A DNA stretch of 64,000 nt from Rosellinia necatrix (taxonomy: Eukaryota; Ascomycota; Sordariomycetes; Xylariales; Xylariaceae): the NCBI GenBank assembly GCA_021209875.1, contig JAGYVD010000004.1:1-64000 (forward strand), written 5' to 3'. The notes under the pieces were generated by a model that worked only from the letters and a program-made list of their open reading frames with translations, did not search any database and had not been told where the DNA came from. The position numbers were made by a program, and so were the translations under genes. This document shows positions 25,352-34,637 of this stretch, piece by piece (within the stretch, counting starts at the first letter, position 1; each line of letters starts with the position of its first letter).

Positions 25352-28000
25352 TAATTTATTAAATTAAAAGCTTTAGATTTTTATTTTTACGTGTTTTTAA
25401 GTTTAATAATAATTTAATTTTTTCTTAAAAATATTAATTTAATAATAAAAAATCAATTGTTTTTAATACGTTTAAATTTATAGTATTTTAAAGATTTTTA
25501 TTTTTAATATAAATTTTAAACTTTTAAACTAATAAAATTAGTTTCCTAAACCGTTTTAAATAATAAGCTTAATATAGTTAATTATTATAATAAAAATAAA
25601 TTATGAAGTTTTATTTATTAAATTAAATAATTGTTTTAAATATAAAACAAATAAAAATAAAAAATAAAATTAATAGATTAACAAGCTTTAAAGCAAAAAT
25701 CGCTTTTATAATAAAAAGCACTAGTTTAATTAATAAACCGGGCTTATAACTATCGTAAAAAAATAAATAAATCGTATAAAAATAATAAAATTAAAGCTAA
25801 ATAATTAATATAAGCAAGTTAATTTAAGCTTATACTAATAATTTATTTAATTATATTATATTATATATAAATAATCGGACCAGCTAGCTTATATATACAG
25901 CCCAAAAAAAATCATATTTTTCCTGCCTTATAATTAATCTGTTTAAATAAATCAGGCTTATATAAGCCCGACCGCTTACCCCAACAGCTACTAACTTAGC
26001 CACAGGGCTTACACTTGGGCTGCAATCACCAGCCTTCTGCCAAAGCTATCCACATCATTGTAACAATAACTTATATTTAAACATTTATTTAAATGGTTTT
26101 TTTTTAAGCTTTTATATCATATATATATTGAAAAGTTTATATATTAACATTATTTATATAAAAAACGTTCACATCCCAAACAAGTTAATATTAAATTTAC
26201 TTTAAATTATAACTATTAATATTTATAACATAAAATATATAATACCTATAATAGATTTAACGTTTAATCATTATAACAAGCTTTTAATTTATAATAAATT
26301 AATATTAAATTTAAAAAGAATTTGCTAAAAAACTTATTTTTATAACACGATTTTAATAACAGCAAGCCGAAAAGCTGGCAACAAGCTAACACGTTTTTAT
26401 TTAAAATTAAAAACATTATTATTTATTAAAAGCCAGGCGCTAATATATTATTAGCGCTTTAAATTTAAAATAAATTTAAATTATATTATTATATTTATTA
26501 AAAAAAAAGTTATAAAAACTGAAAAAAACTTTTTATTTGCACACCTAGCTATATTTTTTATTCTGTCTAGCCAGTTTTATTTAAAAAATTTATTTAATTC
26601 TATTTAATTATATCTTTTTAACCTTTTTTTGTTCTATAAACTAATTATATATTTTAACTTTTATTATTTTATTTATAAATAAAATAAACGCTTAAAGCGT
26701 AAGTTTAAGCACTTTTCCGGCTAGCTTTTTAGGCCTCACTACATATTAAATTTAATGCTAAAAAATAAGCATACGTTTATTACACCTCTAGCTGCGGCTT
26801 TATATTAAAAACAACTTATAGTAAGCTTACGCTTCCCCCCCCAGAATATATATTATTTATATTGCGCGGTATGCCCTGTTAGTAATGTAAATGATTAGGT
26901 TCTACTAAAGTCACGGCTCCACCACCTAACTTCCCTTTTTATAACCTTAACCTTTAAGCATATTAAGCTTAAAATAGCTTTAAATTTATTTAATCAGAAC
27001 AAAAGAAAAAATACTAAATTAAATATTTTAATATTAAAAAAACGTTTAAAAGTTATAATAATATTATATTTATAATACTGCTTTTTTGTTTTAAAATTAA
27101 TAACGTAGCAAAAAATATATAACTAAACGTTTTATTTTTAGTAATTATATAAACTAAACTTTTTTATAATATAAGTAATATTATAATTTTTAGCTTATTA
27201 TTAACTTATATTTGCAGTAAATTAAACCTGCAACTTTTTTTAAAAAAACAAGCTAAAGTTAATATAGCAGGTATTTTTTTGCTTTTAAAAAAAAAGATTG
27301 TTTAGCGCAAGCTATGCTTTTATTTATAGCGTTTTAAACATAAAAAAAAAAAAAACTTTTGCTAAGCCGACTTAAATTTAATATTAAATTATGTTTAGCT
27401 TGTTTAAAAAGCTTAAACTTAGATTTTAAGTTTATTAAAATATATAAGTTATTTTTTTATAGTTTAATTAATAACAGGCTAGTTTTTTAAAGTCGACTAA
27501 AAGCAGATTATAATAATACTTTTGCAGCGATTTTAAACCGATAAACTTAATTAAGCTATAAATAAAAAGTATATATATTTTAAACATAGCTACAGCTTTA
27601 TATATAAACTAAAAAAACAAAATTATAATATAAATAGTATTTTTTAAACTAAAAGCATATAAACAAAATATTTTTAGTTAAATATAAGGTTTTTTAACTT
27701 TTATAGCAATTTATACATAGTTATTTAAATTATAATTATATATAGCTTTAGTTATAAACAACTTTGCCTGTGTAATATACAAGCTAAATTCAACATAATA
27801 AATACAAAAAAATTAATAACATGATATAAAAAAACTTATATTATAACTTAACAATATAAAAGCTTAAAAAATATGATATAAAATAAAAACTTAAAATAAT
27901 TTTTGTTTTCCTGAAAAATATATTTAAAAGCTATATATTTAAATATAATCACAACTTAAAAAACAAGCCGTTTTTTTTAAAAAAAAATCATTATAAATAA
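25352..28000. other. AT-rich block with short surviving islands
   Basis: Mostly RIP-type AT-rich sequence with no gene. Two stretches of ordinary composition stand out: about 25945-26065 (contains GGCTTATATAAGCC, a perfect palindrome) and about 26700-26945 (contains a C9 run and a GCGCGGTATGCCC motif). I found neither target-site duplications nor open frames at these islands. Confidence 0.5.
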
Positions 28001-28019
28001 ATAGTTAGCTAATTAAACA

Positions 28020-28245
28020 TATAGTATAAACTAATATCTATACACTTATCATTAACTAGCACATATAAACCAGCTGTAACATATATAGACTAGACCCACC
28101 TTATATATTTACATTTAGTTGGAATTTTAATAGCCTAATTTCTCCCACTTACTCTTTTTTTTCTTGGGTATAGATTTTTTGTATAATACATCACCCATTG
28201 CTGAAGCCTTGACTTCTTATTTGTGACTAGTGAAACATAACTAAA
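28020..28245 (+). repeat. Direct repeat, intact copy
   Basis: About 225 bp of sequence that recurs at 28370-28525 and 28717-28785. Shared pieces include TATAGACTAGACCCACC/TATAAACTAGACCTACT, TTACTCTTTTTTTTCTTGG and GAAGCCTTGACTTCTTATTT. This copy is uninterrupted. Confidence 0.75.
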
Positions 28246-28369
28246 TATTTAAAATAATTTTTTTATTAAAAAATATTATTAAAAAGTCATATATTTAAAA
28301 CTTAAACATATGTTATAAACTAGCTATTTTTTTTAAAAACAAATAAATATAAATAACTAGTTTTTTAAC

Positions 28370-28785
28370 TATAGTATATATAGCATGTATACAACATCTA
28401 TATATTTATTACTAACTGGTATATATAAACTAGACCTACTTTATATATTTATATTTGATTAGAAACTTAGTAAGCTAATTCCTTCTATTTACTCTTTTTT
28501 TTTATCTGTAGACTTTTTGGTAGGCATCAGATAGTTGGCAAGAGATGAGGAATCAATTTACTATCTATCTCTTAGTCTAACTAATGTATAGCTATTCCCA
28601 GAAGCCTTCTGTAAGGAAGGCTTCACCAAAGGAAAGCTTCCCAAAGGAAGGCTTCCCTAAGGAAGGCGTCCGACCAGATGGCTTCCCCAAGGAAGTTGTC
28701 TGTCGGGATGGCTTCACATTTTTATATAATATATTACTTATTGCTAGAGCCTCAACTTCTTATTTATGCCTGGTACAAAACGTAT
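28370..28785 (+). repeat. Direct repeat, copy interrupted by an insert
   Basis: Second copy of the 28020-28245 repeat. The match stops near 28525 and resumes near 28717, so about 190 bp lies inside it. The insert consists of about 70 bp of unmatched sequence and the 15-bp minisatellite described separately. Confidence 0.7.
28597..28716 (+). repeat. 15-bp minisatellite, pentapeptide repeat
   Basis: Eight units of exactly 15 bp around AAGGAAGGCTTCCC, itself palindromic at its centre (GGAAGCTTCC in one unit). The plus frame is open from an ATG at 28584 for 73 codons and reads as a degenerate FPKEG pentapeptide repeat. There is no partner domain, and sequence after 28720 belongs to the flanking non-coding repeat, so a functional protein is unlikely. 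Confidence 0.75.
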
Positions 28786-28944
28786 GCCATATATATTATA
28801 GTTGAAAGACTAGTTATCCATAAATACTGTTAACTACCCAGTTGGTCCCTATTTTTTTCTGTAGCTGTACGTTAAACAAAGCTTAATATTATAACATTTC
28901 TTGTTTGTTATTTAAATAAAAACCCTTTAATTTATATATATATG

Positions 28945-29015
28945 TAGATATGCTTCTAGAGCTACTTTTTAAAGTAGCCAGTACTTCGTTATATGATCTT
29001 TTTATATAAAACTGC
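28945..29015 (+). repeat. ~65-bp direct repeat, left (mutated) copy
   Basis: Reads GATATGCTTCT...TATATGATC and matches 29515-29588, with C to T and G to A differences in this copy. The two copies are about 570 bp apart and flank a GC-normal segment (29020-29500) in which I see no credible gene. They could be the ends of two related elements or short LTR relics. Confidence 0.6.
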
Positions 29016-29514
29016 TATCTGACCGGATCAGCACGTTAAACCAACCTGTTGAGCCACACTAAAATAAAGCTTTTTTCGCGCTACCCCGAGCTATCCACGC
29101 CCCTTAACACCAGGGCTAACACAGCGAAGAAATACCGACCCAAGATCTAACCCCCTCGAGAAAAAAGAACGTAGAAAAAAGCAAATCAAGAACGAACGGC
29201 GCGACAAAAAGTAACAACGACGATAACGCAACCGTAGAAAACAGAGAAGAACACTTTCTAAAGCAAAGTCTTAAGCTTTCAGACATTAAGCGGCAGCCCA
29301 ACATTATAGGGCAGGTGGCCCGTCGGTGCTATTACTTGTCTTTCTAACGGCAAAAAGGCCACTTATTTCAATGTGATGTTCAAAATATCCAAAGTAAGGT
29401 CTAGTTACTATGAGGCAGCAGCTAGGTCGTAAGTAAATAGCTTAGTATAAGGGTAGGGCTTAATATTATTAATTCCTAAGCCTGCCATCTAGGTAGGAGG
29501 TCTGCAGTCCTTAT

Positions 29515-29588
29515 ATACACAGATATGCTTCTAAAGGTACCCCTTAGGGTAGCAGGTACCTCGCTATATGATCCATTTATCTAACATT
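29515..29588 (+). repeat. ~65-bp direct repeat, right copy
   Basis: Unmutated partner of 28945-29015. It ends in TTTATCTAACA followed by TTTAACGTGGGAG and, 20 bp later, an ATG (29608) that opens the decayed gene at 29608-30575. An LTR end followed by a primer-binding site and gag-like frame would look like this, but I could not identify the protein. Confidence 0.55.
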
Positions 29589-29607
29589 TAACGTGGGAGA
29601 AAACAAG

Positions 29608-30575
29608 ATGCAGGAGCGACTAAGAGCCCTGCAGCAGGAGAGGAGAAGAGCAACGCCCGACGACAAGCTATTCAGGGAAAAGGCCAGCCCTATGCCCGCC
29701 AGGCAGCTGTACGCAAGGCTGTAGGCTTATTGACCGCCGAAGAGACGCTGGACCAGGTGCGGCGCAGCATTCCTTGCGCCTGGTACCAGCTCTACAGGGT
29801 GCATGCCTTGTTACAGTTCGTGGTGTCCATAGCAGAGGAGGGGACGGCTTAGAAAACCAGGTCGTCCCTCTTTGGCGATGGAAGCAACAGCCACGAAGAG
29901 CTATGTCATGGCCACTGGCAGGATCTGGCCGACAACTTGTGCCGCATTCTGGATAGGTTGGGGGCTACCAAGAACGAGATGCTAGCCCACGTGGAAAGGA
30001 TCAAGCTGGAAGATTTTTGGGCAGTGGAACAAAGCCATTTGGAGCCTGTTGTGGCGGCTGAGGACCAGAAGTATCACGACGACATGGCCAAAAAAGCGCT
30101 GCAAGCGGGACGGGGAACCTCTTCAGCTCCTCAGCAGACAGCTCAATTGCCGGCTCCCCAATCGCCAACCCCTCGAGCATTGCAAGACCAGCAGCTAAGG
30201 GAAGTTGGCAATACGGCAAGACACAACACAGCACGGCAAAGAACAATAACAGGCAGGGTTCAACGCAAGACTACGACACGCAGAAATGCGGCGTCAGAAG
30301 CAGCTCAAGGCCTCCCAGAAGAGCGCACAAGCTCAAATCCGGTTATAGGCAACAGCCTCGCATCGACAGCAGCTACGGGGAAGTCGTCAAAAATTGCGTA
30401 CGGCCTGAACAGCGATGACATCCTCGACAACAAAAAGCGTTCCCTACGAAAGAAGTCAAAAGACCAGTCAAACCTGAGGCTGGCCAGCACCGGAGTCATC
30501 GACGGTAGGGCTGACACGAAAAGCCGACGGGGCGCGCAAAGAAAGATTACCACTTCCCGCTTGGCAGTCCCCTGA
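29608..30575 (+). pseudogene. Decayed coding region, protein not recognised
   Basis: One frame runs from about 29640 to the TGA at 30573-30575 and reads as real protein: a helical N-terminal part (…KAVGLLTAEETLDQVRR…, then a WYQLYRVHALLQFVVSIAEE-like segment) and a hydrophilic, Gln/Ala/Arg/Lys-rich C-terminal half. It is broken by an in-frame TAG at about 29848-29850. The only upstream ATG (29608) opens a different frame that stops near 29723, so a frameshift is also needed. The base composition is normal, and the single stop could be one C-to-T change. I do not recognise the family. Its position just after a repeat end suggests a retroelement gag-like protein, but that is inference. Confidence 0.5.
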
Positions 30576-31349
30576 GGGGTTGAACGCTTTTTTTTCCCAT
30601 TGAACAAACATCAACAAATCGCGCCACGGGCGCAGCCTACAGCCTCGCACTCGCGTTACCCTTGGGAGTGCGGACACCCAGACCGCGGAGCATTTCCCTC
30701 CCGAGTAAACAAACACCTGCGGATTTCGATAAAAGGTGAAAAAAACATGGATGGAGATGCTGCATAAACTAGGAGAGAGAGAGGGCCCGACGATGTGCTA
30801 GCGGGCGCTGCACTGCTATGACCCAAGGCCCAGGAGGCAGGAGACATGAAGGGGCAGGACAAACTGCGTCCTGCATAAGATAGAAAACTAATGGGATAGT
30901 AGCATGACGCGCCAGGCAGCGAGGGTTACGGAAAAAGAGACTAAGACAGACGTGCGGTCAGAGTCCGATCGGGCAAGACCCGCGATTTAGATACCCGAGC
31001 AACGAGATAGCCTGACCAATAATGACTGCACCGGACCCGATCCAATGGCCATGTTGACACCGCTGACACGCCCTCAGGACACTGATCATCTGATTCCCAG
31101 CGACCGAGAATAACAAGCAGGGGGGCGTGTTCCAGCAGCCAACCGTAAATCAGCAATCCCCTGCACGGCAACCATCAAAGAGCACAGCCATTCTCTCGTA
31201 GCCTTTCCCCCCATGCTTTCCATCCCATCCACCTCAGCTTGTCTTCCCGTATTTTTCTCTCTCAACTCCGGCATTGTACTCTTTTTCAGTAAGATTTTTG
31301 TCGATAAGGAACAGCCATAGCCTCTCCAGAGAGAAACGACTCTCTGGAC
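30576..31349. other. Gene-free stretch of normal composition
   Basis: GC-normal sequence between two pseudogenes. Several 60-100 codon frames exist on the minus strand, but they overlap one another in different frames and show no domain, so I leave them out. A (GA)n-type run lies at about 30770-30785. Nothing else was identified. Confidence 0.5.
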
Positions 31350-32905
31350 TTGGGCAGGTGCATGGTAATGCTTGGCGTCTTCCGTGTTCTTGACATCAAC
31401 GGGAAACTGGAAGCCGAACCCCTAAAGGCGATCGCGAACCATAATTCCGAGTTTCATTACGACCCCACAATCGGCGATGCCGACGGCACGGGCGCGTGGA
31501 TGGGCAACAACGCGTGCGAGGAGCTACAGGGAGCCGTGTTCGCGCTGCCGCTTGAGACTACGAGCATGCCAAAGAACCACAGCGCCTATATACTCGGGTC
31601 ACTGGATATGGAGGAGGCTGAGCAGGCGGCCAAGAGCCGCCAGCCGCGGCGTGCCAAGGACAGCTCCGCGTGCGACTTTGAGCTCGCCATGGACAACCAG
31701 ACGGGCGTCAGCCGCAAGGCAATCAGCATCGACCTCTACCCGCAGCCCAACGCCGACAAGGGAACGAGGGTGCGTGTGGGTGCCCAGGCTCACGCCCGCG
31801 CAAGACACGCGCCGCCGCAGGCTGGCGTACGAATTCGTGCTTGAAACGCACCGCAACCCGCTGACCTACCTGCCGAACATCCACGTCGGCGTCGACACGC
31901 GCCACGACAATATGCGCGTCGGCACGTCCAAGGATAGGGCCGTATACCTGTGGATGGGGCGGGCGGCTGGCCGCCCCAGGAGCAGCCCCGCAAAGCCGTT
32001 TTTTACCGTCTGGAGCCCCCCGGGGATCCTGCTCTCTGCCTGGCAGCCGATGGTAGATGACGACAGCCCGCGCACCGTGGCAGAGGTCCAAGTCAACAGG
32101 GTGGAGGTGTATCTCCAAGTTTCCCAATTGCTGCCGCCGCACGTGAGTTTGTTCTGGAAACAGTCAGCTCTACCATTATCAACACCCTTCTGACTCTTCC
32201 CAGCCCGATGTGTATCGCTGCCACGATGTGGGCGTCTACGCAGCCGACGACTCCAAATCTAAACCGAGAAACCTGCCGTGAGCCATCGGGGAGCATGTCT
32301 CCGAGAACACGCAGACGCTCGGCGCCCTGTTCGACCTGGAGGCCGTCGGCGAGACACCCTTGACGGCCACGCAATGCCTGTCCATCTCCCAGCAGATATG
32401 CAGCGCCATGTCGCATTCACACTCGCACAACGTTGCAAAAGACGATTTCACTAGCCATGACGTTTTCATCGTCCCGGCGGCAGCAGCCACGGCAGAAGAA
32501 CCCCCCGCTGCGAAAAAGCCGGACGACGGGGCCGGAGTCGTCATGCAGACCGACTCCGAGTACACGGTCAGGATCTATCCGTTCAGCATGTCGCCCCTCA
32601 CCTTTTGCGATAGAGAGCTGGCAAAGGCCAAGCAGTGTGATGCCATCGAGCTCGGCCGCCTTGGCGTGCGGCTGCTAGCTGGCTGCGATGCGCACTCGAT
32701 CAAGCCTGATTTCGACGACAAGGCCTGGATCGCGGCTGGTTGCGGCGTCGACCACCGTGTCCAGCCACTGCTCGAGGACCCGATCTGTGGCCGCTTCACG
32801 TCCGAACACGCGATGTTCTGGACAACGGGCATGATGGTCGACAGACTCGCCCTGTGCGCCCTGCCCAAGAGCATGGAGCAACAGACCTCCAAGACTATAT
32901 TTTAG
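31350..32905 (+). pseudogene. Decayed protein-kinase-like gene, possibly with FHA-like N-terminus
   Basis: Protein-like sequence is spread over at least three plus-strand frames: 31350-31844, about 31830-32150 and 32245-32905. The first ends in a segment (ACDFELAMDNQTGVSRKAIS) resembling the FHA consensus of fungal FHA-kinases. The third contains SQQICSAMSHSHSHNVAKDD followed by SHDVFIV (about 32387-32476), which resembles the kinase helix and catalytic loop (…YLHSHxxxHRDIKPxNILI). Here the HRD and K-x-x-N residues are lost (KDD, TSHD). Further on, CDAIELGRLGVRLLAG resembles kinase subdomain IX. A stop lies at about 32278-32281. I infer a degenerate, inactive kinase gene. The FHA assignment is weak, and there is no RIP bias, so decay was by ordinary mutation. 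Confidence 0.45.
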
Positions 32906-34019
32906 AAAATGTAGACACCGCAGCTCAATATGGCAAATGTTGTTAGCTACTTCTGAGTTCATGACCTCCCTTGTTCCAACCAAGCCGCATGTGGCGTTAC
33001 CTATCCAGATAGTGGCTCATAGTGGCAGGTCAAGAACTAGATTGGGTACCCAGCGTCTATAGTGACGACCCTGGTGGCTTTCTAGGTATTAAATTTATGG
33101 ATAGGTCTATATAACTAGTTAGTTAACTAGCGAATAATAGTTGACCTCATTATTAAACTATATGGCTTTTATCAATACACATAGTTATTGAATATGATTT
33201 ATTATGTTATTTTTACCAGATCCTAGTCTAGTCTTGTTATCCATCTGAGCCCTGTTAATATTCACCTTCAGCCGCAGCTTGGTGGCTCTTGGCTGCATTC
33301 TCCAACGATGTTGCTGACATCTTTTCCATAATTTCCAGCATCCTCGGCTAGTTACAGGCCGGCAATAAACATTCGTATTTCTCACTATACACAATGAAGA
33401 TCAAAGCTCTACTTAATCGACCGCTCCCCACGGACACTAAACTCGGCGACCGAATACCACAAATGATTACTCTCAGCTCGGTCTTTTCGCTATGTTGAGT
33501 TAGTAAAACTTGAGAGGTTTTTTCTTAGGCACAATACTACGGAGACACTAGTCAGTGGTCTAACCTTGCCGCAACCAAGCAACCTGATGACTCTCGGTCT
33601 CCTTGAGCTCCCATTTCATAGTTGAAGTCTCAACTTCTTTTACCACGCGGCTTCAATAAGCCCTCGAACACTATTATCCCGAAGAGCGCCGGGGTCGTTG
33701 GTCTCGTGTCGTCTCGTCTCTACGGCCCCAGCAAGCTCGACTCCCATGTTCATCGGCTGAACCAGAGAGATCACGAATGAATTGCCCTTGTGAGCTGAGT
33801 TATAGATACGCTATTACAGTGGGTGCAATTATTTGTCAGTATCATCAACGGCACCTATAACTACGTGATATGTGTCTGCTTTTCTCCCAAACGCCTCTCT
33901 CCTCAACTCAACCCACGCTGACGTAGTCCTCGACTTGTGCTACATACCTCTTCGACGTTTTTCTCTATTATAACTCATCCATATCTTGTGACCCTAACAT
34001 CACCCTCTCTCCTCCCATC
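32906..34019. other. Intergenic region upstream of the secreted protein gene
   Basis: No gene recognised. The composition is slightly AT-rich around 33060-33200. The last 80 bp before the ATG at 34020 are pyrimidine-rich (CATCACCCTCTCTCCTCC), as is usual for fungal 5' leaders. Confidence 0.5.
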
Positions 34020-34637
34020 ATGTATACCGCAAAGGCCTTACTCGCTCTAACCGTCCTTGCGGACGCGTCCCTCGCTCAGACGTATCTCCATCCGTCAGAG
34101 TGCTCTAGCTCGATAAACGACCTCAATGTCGCTGCTCCTACGCTTCCCGCCGTCCTTGTAGAGCCTTACGGCGCTTATCACGCCATGGAACCAAACGCTG
34201 AGATTCTGCTGTCGAACCCTGGTGCTTATGTGTCGGACGTGTGCCGCGTAGTTGGCCAACTACCCGTAGAGGTATTGCCTGACTTTAGGGCCTATGGACA
34301 ATCGCTCCTCAACTTCGCCAGCGTCAATATCGACACATACGATGCCATCATTACATATTGTATTACCACGGGAGCGGCCGCTGCTTCCATCACCAGCTAC
34401 CTCCACTCTATCGTTAGCGCCCCTGAGGCGCTCTGCCATCCTACTGGTACCTCCGGTGCCGTAACCGGTACTGCGTCCGTTACGCCTTACCCCACCCCTA
34501 CAGGCAGCAACAGCACCACCCCTGCTACCACGCTCCCGACAACATCAATCCCCACTGCCGCCGCTGTCAGACCCACTGGTGCTTTCATCGGTGCCGCTGC
34601 TATCGGTGGTCTTCTCGGTGCTGTAGCCCTGCTGTAG
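34020..34637 (+). CDS. Secreted, probably GPI-anchored Ser/Thr-rich protein
   Basis: Single-exon gene of 205 residues. A signal peptide covers residues 1-19 with a likely cut after SLA. The mature N-terminal domain (about 20-140) has four cysteines (28, 75, 114, 139), enough for two disulphides. It is followed by a Thr/Ser/Pro-rich linker (141-185) that should be O-glycosylated and a C-terminal hydrophobic tail (about 188-205) typical of a GPI-addition signal. The layout matches small fungal cell-wall proteins, including those annotated as 'infection structure specific protein'. I think that family is likely from overall architecture, but I could not align it. The ATG is preceded by a pyrimidine-rich leader. 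No role is shown by the neighbours; cell-surface location is an inference from the sequence signals. Confidence 0.85.
   Translation: MYTAKALLALTVLADASLAQTYLHPSECSSSINDLNVAAPTLPAVLVEPYGAYHAMEPNAEILLSNPGAYVSDVCRVVGQLPVEVLPDFRAYGQSLLNFASVNIDTYDAIITYCITTGAAAASITSYLHSIVSAPEALCHPTGTSGAVTGTASVTPYPTPTGSNSTTPATTLPTTSIPTAAAVRPTGAFIGAAAIGGLLGAVALL

Larger units (their letters stand above)
221..28000. other. AT-rich, RIP-degraded gene-free subtelomere
   Basis: Apart from short islands listed separately, this block is almost entirely A and T, full of TA steps and poor in CA/TG steps. That is the pattern left by repeat-induced point mutation (RIP; C to T on either strand). The few open frames over 60 codons here (for example near 18.4, 20.4 and 22.0 kb) are low-complexity Phe/Leu/Ile/Asn runs with no recognisable domain, and I call none of them a gene. 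Where two copies of a repeat can be aligned (16.7/25.2 kb, 6.3/14.0 kb) they differ mostly by C/T or G/A, which supports RIP directly. Stretches not covered by named repeats (about 815-2230, 2460-4020, 4975-5700, 6815-7960, 8240-12420, 14670-16670, 16860-20510, 20725-23420 and 23705-25165) hold nothing else I can identify. They are probably old transposons mutated beyond recognition. Confidence 0.85.

Noticed and set aside
1..28000. CRISPR-like or origin-like regularly spaced repeats
   Set aside because: The tandem arrays have contiguous or near-contiguous units rather than unique spacers, and the genome is eukaryotic.
29116..29304. 62-codon minus-strand frame with a hydrophobic stretch
   Set aside because: No family resemblance, and it lies between two repeat copies; a signal-peptide-like stretch alone is not enough.
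31477..32678. Overlapping Arg/Ala-rich frames on both strands
   Set aside because: Shadow frames of GC-rich decayed coding DNA; only the segments with kinase-like or FHA-like text were kept.
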